Positions 7,056 to 14,125 of a DNA stretch of 15,129 bases are shown here, in pieces. The position numbers were made by a program, and so were the translations under genes. Position 1 is the first letter of the stretch. Each line of letters opens with the position of its first letter. The notes under the pieces are model-generated. The model searched no databases, had not been told where the DNA came from, and saw nothing but the letters and a program-made list of their open reading frames with translations. The stretch lies in the NCBI GenBank assembly GCA_963925675.1, contig CAWUSW010000051.1, positions 1-15,129 on the forward strand, read 5' to 3'. Source of the stretch: Eutrophocola sp963925675 (GTDB lineage: Bacteria > Pseudomonadota > Gammaproteobacteria > Pseudomonadales > Pseudohongiellaceae).

Positions 7056-7601
7056 ATGAAACGGCTTCAGATTCTTTCTTCCCTGCCAATGCTGGCAGTA
7101 ACAGTGATCTTTGCTACAGCAAGCAGCACTGCCATGGCGGATCAGCAGCATCGTAATCGAAACTCTGGCTTCAATTCTGGTTTCAACTCTGGTTTCAACT
7201 CTGATTTCAACTCTGGCTTTAACAACAACACTGTCAGCAGACACATACAAAATAAGCGCTACAACACTTTAGTTGCCTCTACGTTCAGGTCTTCCTCAAG
7301 CTGGAATCGACAGAACAACAGAAATTTAAACCGTAATGCTTTTCGAAATAACAGCTATGGGACTTATTTTAACCAGTACCAATCCAACACTTATCGGCAT
7401 GACAACAACTGGTCTGTGTCGCTGAATTTTGGCGGCGGATATTACGGTGCCAACAATCTCCCCTATGGCCGTGGTTTATCTTCAGCCGCCTCCAGCTTCA
7501 GAGCCAGACAATATTCGCCAGTAAACACCCATACACGCGTGATCTATAACCAGCCCACCGTAGTTTATGTGAACAATAATTCCGAAAATCCCGGTCATTA
7601 G
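7056..7601 (+). CDS. Secreted Asn/Ser-rich protein with NSGF tandem repeats
   Basis: I do not recognise a family. The 181-residue protein has a signal peptide (about 1-28, cleavage near TAMA|DQQ). Five tetrapeptide units NSGF/NSDF follow at about 36-55, then a region very rich in Asn, Arg, Ser and Tyr (NRQNNRNLNRNAFRNNS), and a Gly/Tyr-rich stretch near FGGGYYGANNLPYGRG. The end VIYNQPTVVYVNNNSE resembles the C-terminal pattern of small envelope proteins with VVYV-type strands. The composition suggests a largely disordered or aggregating secreted/envelope protein. The start is ATG 7056, with CAGGAG at 7042-7047; an in-frame ATG 60 nt upstream lies in the hairpin region and is less likely. Function unknown. 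Confidence 0.7.
   Translation: MKRLQILSSLPMLAVTVIFATASSTAMADQQHRNRNSGFNSGFNSGFNSDFNSGFNNNTVSRHIQNKRYNTLVASTFRSSSSWNRQNNRNLNRNAFRNNSYGTYFNQYQSNTYRHDNNWSVSLNFGGGYYGANNLPYGRGLSSAASSFRARQYSPVNTHTRVIYNQPTVVYVNNNSENPGH
7161..7220 (+). repeat. Five 12-bp in-frame tandem repeats (NSGF coding)
   Basis: Units of the type AAC-TCT-GGT-TTC run five times in a row with few differences: third-position changes plus one GGT to GAT giving Asp. The length is a multiple of three, so copy-number changes would keep the frame and vary only the protein's repeat length. Confidence 0.9.
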
Positions 7602-7810
7602 ATTACTCGATCTTCCGAAAGGCGAAATGAATCAAGTCTATTACGGGACATCAACGGGTTTTGTTTTGAAAGAAGTTATGACAGCCGCGGCCTGGAAATC
7701 CGGATTCAATTGCCAGATTCGGCGTGTAATTTCTAAAGCGCCATCAATGCACTTATCTCTCTTGTGGCCGCTCTCTAAAAAGAGCTGCCGTGTTGAAAGA
7801 GATGCACCTC
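7602..7810 (+). other. Intergenic stretch, no gene supported
   Basis: Between the NSGF-repeat gene and the terminator hairpin I find no recognisable gene. A 72-codon open frame starting at ATG 7627 (AAGG upstream) runs through both downstream hairpins, and its product resembles nothing known, so I do not call it. Short self-complementary stretches exist (for example GCTCT/AGAGC near 7769-7784), compatible with a trailing untranslated region. Confidence 0.5.
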
Positions 7811-7830
7811 ACCCTGTGTGCAGGGTTTTT
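7811..7830 (+). terminator. Rho-independent terminator
   Basis: CCCTG (7812-7816), loop TGTG and CAGGG (7821-7825) are followed immediately by five T (7826-7830), with A7811/T7826 extending the stem. The stem is short but G/C-rich. It would end plus-strand transcription from the NSGF-repeat gene. Confidence 0.6.
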
Positions 7831-7924
7831 GGAGCCAGAGTATGAGGAGGAGTAAGCCTACACATGAACTCCTTGAGTAAAATCGGGGATTTATACTCAT
7901 TCATACTCTGGCTCCGCTTTTTTT
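7831..7924 (+). repeat. 85-bp palindromic element with 15-bp perfect ends plus T-run
   Basis: GGAGCCAGAGTATGA (7831-7845) and TCATACTCTGGCTCC (7901-7915) are exact reverse complements. Two internal hairpins lie between them: AGGAGT (7848-7853) with ACTCCT (7868-7873), and an imperfect GAGTA...TACTC stem at about 7875-7898. The predicted fold is therefore a three-way junction. GC and seven T follow (7918-7924), so as RNA it also ends like a terminator. The ends resemble the GG(A/G)G(T/C)CAGAGTA-type termini I recall near IS200/REP-type transposases. It may be a small non-autonomous element or a structured RNA. Confidence 0.55.
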
Positions 7925-7961
7925 AAGTATTTGCTTTAGCAGGGTCTTATTAAAAAGAGCT

Positions 7962-9344
7962 TTATATTTTAACGTGAATACTGGCACCACCAAGTTCGCT
8001 GGTACCCACACTGATTTCTCCCTTGTAGGCGCTGACGATATCGACGGCAACTGCCAGACCAATACCCTGCCCGCTTTTCAATGTATCGCCACGAGCACCA
8101 CGTTTTAGCACCCATTGCCGATCCTGTTCTGCAACGCCCTGACCATCATCTTCGATATCAATCTGCAGGCCCTGCCCTTTTTTGCTCACTCTAACTCGTA
8201 TCTCACTGCGGCAATATTTAAAGGCGTTATCCAGCAAGTTACCGCACAATTCCATCAGGTCACTTTCTTCACCTTGAAAAACAGCTTCCGCATCAAGATT
8301 CTTTATCAGAGAAACAGACTTATCCAGATAGACTTTTCCCAGGGCTGAGATTATTTTTTCAACCACAGGAACGGCATGCACGCTAGTGCCAAGGTGTCGT
8401 GACTGCTCCGATCGGGTTGCTCTTTTTAGCTGATAGGAAACAATTTGATTCATTCGCTCAAGCTGCTCATCAAGCTCTTGCAGGGCGACATTATCCCCTT
8501 GCTCAACTGGTCCGGATTTCTGCCGTACTTGCTGAACAATGCCTGAAATCACCGCCAGAGGGGTTTTTAAACTATGGGCGAGATCTCCCAGTGTGGTGCG
8601 ATAGCGGCTTTGGCGCTCTCGCTCACTCTTGATCAATAAATTCAGATTTTTGCTGACCGCCTGTAATTCAGGGGGGTATTCATGTTCCACCTGGTCTTTT
8701 TCTCCAGCTTCAATGCTGGACACTTCCATCGCCAGTTGCTGAAGGGGTTTCATTCCCCAGCGCAGCAAGGTGAGTTGGGCGATGGACAGAAATAATGCCA
8801 GACCACCAAACCACAGGTACAAATTGGACTGAAATTCGCGTATTTCTGCGGCAGTAGGTTCCACCGATTCCATCACGATGAAGGAATATTCCTGATCAAG
8901 GGCAGACCAGAAAGTGCCGTAACTGGCATAGGACAGACGCCCCTGGACTGGTGAATCCATGGCGCCAAACATTGTCTGTCCAGGTGCTACATGCTGACTC
9001 ATAAAATTAGCCTGCTCCAGATTGACATCCAGAGCAGAGGGACTGCGCCATACTTCTGTGCCGGCAGCATCGACAATAAAACCATACAGACCAGAGTTGA
9101 TCTGCGCAAAACGTGCTTCCTGCAGATCGGGAAGAAAAAACCCTTCTTCATCAGGCTCTGCCACACCCAGCAAGGCATAAACCTGCAACTGTAATCTTTC
9201 TTCTACTGCCGCTGCGACACTTTCCTTGAATGCACGGTCCAGTACAAAACCGGCTAGGCCAAGAAACAGAATCAGTAAGATACCAAACGCCAGAACCAGA
9301 CGAGTTTGAAGTGAGTAACGGGATTCAGGAACTTGCGGGGACAT
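7962..9344 (-). CDS. PhoQ-like sensor histidine kinase
   Basis: The 460-residue kinase has TM1 at about 16-34, a periplasmic sensor at about 35-173 and TM2 at about 174-195. A linker follows, then a DHp domain with the phosphorylated His257 in GDLAHSLKTPLAV. The ATP-binding domain has an N-box ELCGNLLDNAFKYC, G1 IEDDGQGV and G2 SGQGIGLAVA. HSLKTPLAV, DNAFKYC and RGARGDTLKSGQGIGLAVA match E. coli PhoQ closely. The sensor lacks the long acidic cluster that binds Mg2+ in PhoQ and has only EPDEEG at about 63-68, so its signal may differ. The start ATG at 9344 overlaps the end of the response-regulator gene by 20 nt, giving coupled expression. Expected role: phosphorylation of the adjacent regulator in response to an envelope signal. 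Confidence 0.92.
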   Translation of the reverse strand: MSPQVPESRYSLQTRLVLAFGILLILFLGLAGFVLDRAFKESVAAAVEERLQLQVYALLGVAEPDEEGFFLPDLQEARFAQINSGLYGFIVDAAGTEVWRSPSALDVNLEQANFMSQHVAPGQTMFGAMDSPVQGRLSYASYGTFWSALDQEYSFIVMESVEPTAAEIREFQSNLYLWFGGLALFLSIAQLTLLRWGMKPLQQLAMEVSSIEAGEKDQVEHEYPPELQAVSKNLNLLIKSERERQSRYRTTLGDLAHSLKTPLAVISGIVQQVRQKSGPVEQGDNVALQELDEQLERMNQIVSYQLKRATRSEQSRHLGTSVHAVPVVEKIISALGKVYLDKSVSLIKNLDAEAVFQGEESDLMELCGNLLDNAFKYCRSEIRVRVSKKGQGLQIDIEDDGQGVAEQDRQWVLKRGARGDTLKSGQGIGLAVAVDIVSAYKGEISVGTSELGGASIHVKI

Positions 9345-10005
9345 TAAATCGATAGCCCTGACCGCGGATAGTATCGATAGGCTTCAGGCTTTCATCCGGG
9401 TCCAGTTTCTGGCGCAGGCGACGAATAAAGACTTCCAGCACATTAGAGTCCCTGTCGTAATCCTGATCATAGAGATGTTCGGTCAGCTCGGTTTTTGATA
9501 CAACCTTGCCGGGATGCAGCATCAGATATTCCAATACTTTGTATTCATAGGCTGTTAATTCGACTTCATTACTATCAACGCTGAGTCGTTTGGATGTGGT
9601 ATCGAGACTTAAACTGGCAAAATCCAGTGTCGGTTTGGCAAAGCCTGCTGCACGTCTTAGCAAGGCATTCAAGCGCGCCTTGATTTCTTCAATCTGGAAA
9701 GGCTTGACCACATAATCATCAGCCCCTGAATCAAGCCCTTCTACTTTATCAGTCCAGTTGTCACGGGCGGTAAGAATAAGGATAGGAAATTTTTTACCTT
9801 CAGTCCTGATAGTTTTGATGAGGTCTATGCCATTAATCTTGGGCAAGCCAAGATCAATAATTGCAGCATCATAGTCACATTCCTGAGCCTGAAATAAACC
9901 GGTCTCGCCATCACCAGCACTGTCTACCACATAGCCGGCATCGCTGAGTGCTTTGACAAGCTGAGCCCTAAGGAGATCTTCGTCTTCAACAATTAACAGG
10001 CGCAT
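9325..10005 (-). CDS. PhoP-like response regulator (OmpR/PhoB family)
   Basis: The 226-residue protein has a receiver domain (1-115) with Glu8/Asp9 in VEDED, the phosphorylated Asp51 in IIDLGLP, Thr79 in LILTARDNWTDKVEGLD and Lys101 in DDYVVKPFQIEE. A winged-helix DNA-binding domain follows (about 128-224), with ELTAYEYKVLEYL and the recognition part NVLEVFIRRLRQKL and IRGQGYRF. Similarity to E. coli PhoP is strong along the whole length. It probably controls envelope genes together with the downstream kinase, which its 3' end overlaps by 20 nt. The PepSY gene lies 25 nt upstream, so the three form one minus-strand operon. The regulon cannot be read here; the inverted repeat upstream of the PepSY gene is a candidate autoregulatory site. 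Confidence 0.93.
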   Translation of the reverse strand: MRLLIVEDEDLLRAQLVKALSDAGYVVDSAGDGETGLFQAQECDYDAAIIDLGLPKINGIDLIKTIRTEGKKFPILILTARDNWTDKVEGLDSGADDYVVKPFQIEEIKARLNALLRRAAGFAKPTLDFASLSLDTTSKRLSVDSNEVELTAYEYKVLEYLMLHPGKVVSKTELTEHLYDQDYDRDSNVLEVFIRRLRQKLDPDESLKPIDTIRGQGYRFNVPASS

Positions 10006-10030
10006 TTTGAATTCTTGTAATAAAGATTAA

Positions 10031-10375
10031 TTAATCAGAAGGGGCGCTTACTGCACCAGAATTTGCGTTCACAAAAACATCGAATACTGTGCCTTCCCGA
10101 TCCATACGCACTCGCCAGTTATTATTATCCAGAAGAATGCTGCGCACCCTGCCTTCATAAAGGTCACTGGCTAAATTTGAGGCCTGACTGCGGGAGATTT
10201 GTGTGGACTGTTGCTGTACTGTCTGGGGAGAAAGGTTATTAACGCCATTTTCAGGCAAGAGGGCTCTTTGAGCGCGAGTCTCTGCCCGCTCCGAAAAACC
10301 ACCATCATCTGCAGCCATCGCACTTATGGGTAAAAGTGTAAGCACAAGGCACAGGCTGATAATTTTACTTTTCAC
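10031..10375 (-). CDS. Periplasmic PepSY-domain protein
   Basis: The 114-residue protein has a signal peptide (1-21, ISAMA|AD) and a C-terminal PepSY domain. ISRSQASNLASDLYEGRVRS (about 59-78) is followed by the strands WRVRMDREGTVFDVFVNANSGAV. PepSY domains are small periplasmic modules often found beside two-component systems, where they may modulate the sensor or proteases. The start is GTG at 10375-10373, which directly begins the signal peptide; the SD is weak. It lies 25 nt upstream of the response-regulator gene in the same direction and is probably the first gene of the operon. A target or regulatory role toward the kinase is inference. Confidence 0.87.
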   Translation of the reverse strand: MKSKIISLCLVLTLLPISAMAADDGGFSERAETRAQRALLPENGVNNLSPQTVQQQSTQISRSQASNLASDLYEGRVRSILLDNNNWRVRMDREGTVFDVFVNANSGAVSAPSD

Positions 10376-10405
10376 AATCTGTTTCTCTATCTGGATCAGC
10401 AGGGA

Positions 10406-10432
10406 TTTTTAGCTTACTCGCCAAGCTAAAAA
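10406..10432. promoter_or_regulatory. Inverted repeat upstream of the PepSY-PhoP-PhoQ-like operon
   Basis: TTTTTAGCTT (10406-10415) and AAGCTAAAAA (10423-10432) are perfect complements around a 7-bp spacer, 31 bp upstream of the PepSY start. A further TTAGCC (10435-10440) repeats the half-site. It may be an operator for the operon's own regulator or another factor. The remaining sequence between 10376 and 10546 holds no gene. Confidence 0.4.
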
Positions 10433-10546
10433 AGTTAGCCTAAACATGCCGTTCGGGCAAAACCTGTTCATCTGCCAATCCGCCAATTTCATCATCGAGC
10501 ACTGATTAACCACTACGAACACAGAGAAACCAAACCCTGGCTACCT

Positions 10547-11077
10547 TTAAATAACTGGTTCAACATTCACTCTGACACGTATTGTAGCGCCCGGATCCTC
10601 TGGCATCCTTACTTGATACTCAGCGCCATTGTAGCGATACAATACATCATAACCAACTAATTTCTCTTCCTGCTCATAGTTGTAAACCGTATCACAACGC
10701 TCAACTGTTTCCATTGAGACCACTGGTGCATTTTGGGCTACCACCAGATCCCGGGCAATTGAGCTACCCAACATGGCACCAACTACTGCACCTACTTTCT
10801 GACTGTTACTGTGATGACCCATCGCATTACCAATTGCGCCACCAATTACCGCCCCCAGGAGACCCGGAGTATGAGAGCGGTAACGGTGACGACTACTGGA
10901 TCGGACCTGCTCTTCTTCCCAGCACTGCCGGGTAGGCACCGAAGTTTCTATAAGCCTGTAAATTGCAGTAGACTTAAGTACTTGCGCATCATGATAAGAA
11001 GTTTGTGCGAAACCAGGCGCACTGATAAATGCGCCAGTAAGCAAAGAAATCGACAAGTAAAACCCTGATCTGTTCAT
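10547..11077 (-). CDS. Glycine-zipper 2TM-domain envelope protein
   Basis: The 176-residue protein has a signal peptide (1-24, GFA|QT), a polar region with Cys52, and a glycine-zipper repeat at about 71-107. In that repeat GLLGAVIGGAIGNAMGHH and KVGAVVGAMLGSSIA form two small-residue helices. The C-terminal domain carries Cys128 and a beta-rich YDVLYRYNGAEYQVRMPEDPG. This is the build of Rickettsia 17-kDa-antigen-like outer-membrane-associated proteins, but without a lipobox Cys at the cleavage site, so it is probably not a lipoprotein. It is transcribed in the same direction as the two-component operon but separated by 171 nt containing the inverted repeat. The ATG at 11077 has a weak CGGGA upstream. 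Exact function unknown. Confidence 0.85.
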   Translation of the reverse strand: MNRSGFYLSISLLTGAFISAPGFAQTSYHDAQVLKSTAIYRLIETSVPTRQCWEEEQVRSSSRHRYRSHTPGLLGAVIGGAIGNAMGHHSNSQKVGAVVGAMLGSSIARDLVVAQNAPVVSMETVERCDTVYNYEQEEKLVGYDVLYRYNGAEYQVRMPEDPGATIRVRVNVEPVI

Positions 11078-11276
11078 AGCAATTGTCCCGTTTTTGATAC
11101 CGGGGATACCATAACAAGCAGTAAATGAATACTTCCTGAATATGTGAAAATTCCTGACATGGCGTATTTATTTGTCACAGCCTCTCAAGTATGAATAGTG
11201 AATACTCAAGCGGTTGAAAAACAACAAAAATCAAATAAACAGGTGTTGCTTAAACGCACTTGAAGAGAAGTCGCTG

Positions 11277-11630
11277 ATGGAAGTCTTAATACTTTTTTTT
11301 AATCTCGTGATAGGTCACTGTGTGGGCGACTATGTCCTGCAGCTTGGGCCCATGAGCTCAGCAAAAAGCAGGCACAGTAAGCTCAAGGAGCAATATGGGG
11401 AAGATTTTCCCCAGTGGTATTACTGGCTGACAGCACACGCACTCACTCATGCCGGTATTGTAATTTTAATAACCGGCAATTATATGTTCGCCATCCTGGA
11501 ACTGATCAGTCACTGGTTTATTGATTTCTGTAAATGCGAAAAATGGATCACCTTGCATCAGGATCAAATGGCCCACATGGTTTTCAAAATTATTTATTGT
11601 GCAATTTTCTTCATGTCACAAACTGCTTAA
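11277..11630 (+). CDS. DUF3307-type small membrane protein
   Basis: The 117-residue protein has three or so hydrophobic helices. Its conserved points match DUF3307: an N-terminal HCVGDYVLQLGPMSSAKSRH (His..Asp..LQ..K), a central WLTAHALTHAG, then LISHWFIDFCKCEKW and a final HQDQMAHMVFKIIY (Asp-Gln..His). The function of DUF3307 is unknown; the repeated His/Asp residues inside the membrane region suggest a metal or catalytic site. ATG 11277 with AGAGAAG at about 11264-11270 is chosen; the reading frame is open further upstream to a TTG at 11214, but that extension is hydrophilic and not part of the family. The gene is alone, between a divergent glycine-zipper gene and a decayed gene. Confidence 0.7.
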   Translation: MEVLILFFNLVIGHCVGDYVLQLGPMSSAKSRHSKLKEQYGEDFPQWYYWLTAHALTHAGIVILITGNYMFAILELISHWFIDFCKCEKWITLHQDQMAHMVFKIIYCAIFFMSQTA

Positions 11631-11667
11631 CATCTTTATCCTGCCTTTACCGATTTTTTCAGCCTGG

Positions 11668-12000
11668 AATAACGCCTTCTTTTATTTTTATACTAAATCG
11701 GAATTTCTAATGGAGCTTGCATGGCGGAACAATTCCCTAAAAGGAATAGACAGTCTGAAAGTTCAATCTCCGCAAAAAATAATCTGGCAACATTTTACTG
11801 GTAGCGGTAATGAAACTGCCGCACATCTGCTGAACAATAATCGTATGCCCCTGATGTTCTGCTCTTTCGACAAAAAGCGGTTAATTTTGCGGTTCTATGG
11901 CAAAGCTACTGCAGCACATCCCGAGGACTAAGACTGGAAAGAAAAAAAGCGGATTAGCCTGGATGGTTTTGAAATTGATCATTTTGGTGGGCACTGCTGA
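11668..12000 (+). pseudogene. Decayed pyridoxamine-5'-phosphate-oxidase-like gene fragment
   Basis: The frame from about 11668 translates to FFYFYTKS, then SLKGIDSLKV and the strongly diagnostic FTGSGNETAAHLLNNNR and PLMFCSFDKKRLILRFYGKA, up to HPED before a TAA (11929-11931). In intact PPOX-family proteins (FMN-binding split-barrel, about 180 residues) the same order is SPKGxD, LTGSGNET, LMFCAFxGPPxILRxYG, then HPxDxxW. Here the read-through after the stop continues with DWKEKKR, matching the expected Trp, and stops again at 11998. The N-terminal part is unrecognisable and no proper start or SD remains. I therefore call it a remnant. A shortened translated product from ATG 11710 (73 codons) cannot be excluded. 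Confidence 0.65.
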
Positions 12001-12059
12001 TTTATCAGGGCTTACAGAGGAAATAGAATTTTAAACTGTAATTTTTTTGCTGTAATACA

Positions 12060-13970
12060 TTAAATAAAACGCTGCCCCGGTAACAGCGGTGGAATGGGAC
12101 AATCAAGCAGTGCACCCACTGCACGTAATAATTCAGTCTCCTCTGCCGTCACCTGACCATCGGCATTAATACAGCTGACCATAGCTTTCAACAACAGAGG
12201 CTTTTGCAAAGGCTTGAGATGAATCAGTCTATCCAGCGCCTTTTCCAATGCAAAAGTATCGCTGCCCAGCTCTGCCTTGAAGGAAAGATCTTGTTTCATT
12301 TCCAGATATTTTTCTGCTGCCTGGAAGGCTGAAGCCGCACCAGCTGTATCAGTGTGTCCAGCCGATGCCAGTATAGAAAGCAATATTTCACACTCTTTGG
12401 CCAGGCTTTCTATGGGAATATATTTAAGTCGGCGATCTACACGTTCATCCAGTGTGTAACGCAAAACCTTGAACAATGACCATTCAAACAATGAAATCTC
12501 CTCATCTGCAAACATCAATGCGCTCAAGGTAGTCATAAATTCCCGATACTGAATTCGTGACAGTTGTTTCAAACTGGGCATGGTCAGGTCAATGATGGAC
12601 AGATATTTTTCCCGCGGAATGTCAACGCAATTGTTAGCAATTTTTTGCAGCGAGCGGTAATCATTTTCGTCCAGCTTTTCCTGCAGGATAAGGTGTTGTT
12701 TGGCTTTGAGTTCCTGATCAGAAAGGGCAATTAACAAACTATAAATCATTAACGATGCGCCAATGGTATTGTGCGCTTCTTCCCGGACAGCAGCTGAAAT
12801 ATCACTGAGCGTGGTTGCCGCCATAATGATATGAGCGGCACTTGGATTGCCGATATTCTCAACTGCAGAGTCTGCATTAGCAGCACTGTTAATTGCAGAT
12901 GCCGAGCTGGAAAAATGAGAAACGCCTTCTGCGCTGGCCATACTTCCCGGGGCTGGCGGAGATTTCTCCATCTGCTTCCAGCTCGCATCAATACGCTGAA
13001 TACGCTCGTTCATCGGTGGATGGGTAGCAAACAAACCCATGACACTGCTCTTCATACCATTACAGAACAGCATATGACTTATTTCCGAGGCATCTTTTGA
13101 ATGGATTTCAGTACCCTTCGTGTAACCGCCAATTTTTTTCAGCGCCCCACCAATGCCATACGGATTACGCGTGAACTGAACGGCAGAAGCATCGGCAAGA
13201 AATTCCCGCTGCCGACTAACCGCAGACTTGATCATATTGCCGAAAAAAGTACCGCCATAACCCACTACCATGAGACCTACACCAAGCAGAAGTATGCCGC
13301 CTGCGCCGCCTTTGCCTGAACGAGATCCGGAGCTGCGAAACCTTGATCCACGTAAGATATGAAAGCCGATTAGTCCAATCACCATAATGCCGTACAACAG
13401 TCCCATCAGCCGTATATTAAGACGCATATCACCATTAAAAATATGGCTGAATTCATGGGCCACAACGCCCTGTAATTCATCCCGATCCAGTTCCCTGATA
13501 CAGCCACGGGTAATACCAATCACCGCATCTCTTGCCCGGTAACCGGCAGCAAACGCATTGATGGACTCATCTTCCATAAGATACACAGACGGTACGGAAA
13601 TTCCCGATGCAATGGCCATTTCTTCAACCACATTGAGAATTTTACGTTCATCAGCATCACGGGTATTGGTATTGAGCAAGCGCCCGCCCATGGCTTCGGC
13701 AACGCTCTTGCCACCCCCGCGCAACTGCGCCATACGGATCAGGGTCCCTATAGCGACAACGGCTATGACAACAAGGCTTACCTGGATGAAGATTGTGGAA
13801 CTGAGAACATCGGTATTCAGACCCATTTCGGTCTGACCTTCGGCATAGAACAAAACCGCGACTACCAGAAAGGAGGTAATAATGATGAGAGTAATAACCG
13901 CACAAACAAACAAAACAACCAGCTTACGTGTGTTGCTTCTAGCCTGATCCTGATGTGCAAAGAAATTCAT
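12060..13970 (-). CDS. M48-family (HtpX-like) membrane metalloprotease with TerB-like C-terminal region
   Basis: The 636-residue protein is about twice the length of HtpX. TM helices lie at about 17-42 and 58-80, the zinc-protease core follows with HEFSH (His172, Glu173, His176) and third ligand Glu257 in REFLAD, and hydrophobic segments lie at about 186-205 and 225-245. ASAVQFTRNPYGIGGALKKI and THPPMNERI complete the M48 signature. After a Ser/Ala-rich linker (about 338-378) comes a helical region with two acidic TerB-like motifs: LMFADEEISLFEW (485-497) and INADGQVTAEE (601-611). It should cleave membrane or misfolded proteins at the inner membrane. It lies downstream of lemA in the same direction, a common pairing. 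The start ATG 13970 has no clear SD. The extension may sense a metal or bind partners (inference). Confidence 0.9.
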   Translation of the reverse strand: MNFFAHQDQARSNTRKLVVLFVCAVITLIIITSFLVVAVLFYAEGQTEMGLNTDVLSSTIFIQVSLVVIAVVAIGTLIRMAQLRGGGKSVAEAMGGRLLNTNTRDADERKILNVVEEMAIASGISVPSVYLMEDESINAFAAGYRARDAVIGITRGCIRELDRDELQGVVAHEFSHIFNGDMRLNIRLMGLLYGIMVIGLIGFHILRGSRFRSSGSRSGKGGAGGILLLGVGLMVVGYGGTFFGNMIKSAVSRQREFLADASAVQFTRNPYGIGGALKKIGGYTKGTEIHSKDASEISHMLFCNGMKSSVMGLFATHPPMNERIQRIDASWKQMEKSPPAPGSMASAEGVSHFSSSASAINSAANADSAVENIGNPSAAHIIMAATTLSDISAAVREEAHNTIGASLMIYSLLIALSDQELKAKQHLILQEKLDENDYRSLQKIANNCVDIPREKYLSIIDLTMPSLKQLSRIQYREFMTTLSALMFADEEISLFEWSLFKVLRYTLDERVDRRLKYIPIESLAKECEILLSILASAGHTDTAGAASAFQAAEKYLEMKQDLSFKAELGSDTFALEKALDRLIHLKPLQKPLLLKAMVSCINADGQVTAEETELLRAVGALLDCPIPPLLPGQRFI

Positions 13971-13995
13971 AAAAAAAGCCGTTAAGAGTGTCTAT

Positions 13996-14114
13996 AAAAT
14001 TTGCATTTTTTCGTGAGAGCGAGGAAACGCCGCGCGGAAAACCGGAGTTTACATGACAGTAAATGAGGATTTGAGCACGGCGTTGACGAAGCTATCGCGG
14101 AAAAAGGCAATTTT
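13996..14114. repeat. Large imperfect inverted repeat (folded element) between lemA and the M48 gene
   Basis: The left arm 13996-14020 pairs with the right arm 14091-14114 almost throughout, with one bulge (T14002) and two mismatches (14005/14106 and 14017/14094). Further in, AACGCCG (14026-14032) pairs perfectly with CGGCGTT (14078-14084). The apex has two tiny hairpins: CGG-AAAA-CCG at 14035-14044 and TTTAC-ATGACA-GTAAA at 14048-14063. Two pairs are G-U only in plus-strand RNA. It fills nearly the whole 155-nt gap and carries no reading frame. It could be a dispersed structured repeat, a transcript-processing element or an RNA gene. Confidence 0.6.
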
Positions 14115-14125
14115 AGAGGTACTCT

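Noticed and set aside
7627..7845. 72-codon reading frame after the NSGF-repeat gene
   Set aside because: It runs through a Rho-independent terminator and into the palindromic element, and its product has no recognisable feature.
7831..7915. tRNA-like cloverleaf
   Set aside because: No CCA-type acceptor end, T-loop GTTCRA or anticodon-stem arrangement; the long 15-bp outer stem does not fit a tRNA.
11214..11276. Upstream TTG start for the DUF3307-type gene
   Set aside because: The extension is Asn/Lys-rich, has no SD and is outside the family region; ATG 11277 has a purine-rich SD.
13996..14114. Integron attC-like site
   Set aside because: The terminal core sites RYYYAAC and GTTRRRY are not satisfied (GTTGACG has C where a purine is needed), and there is no integrase or cassette organisation.
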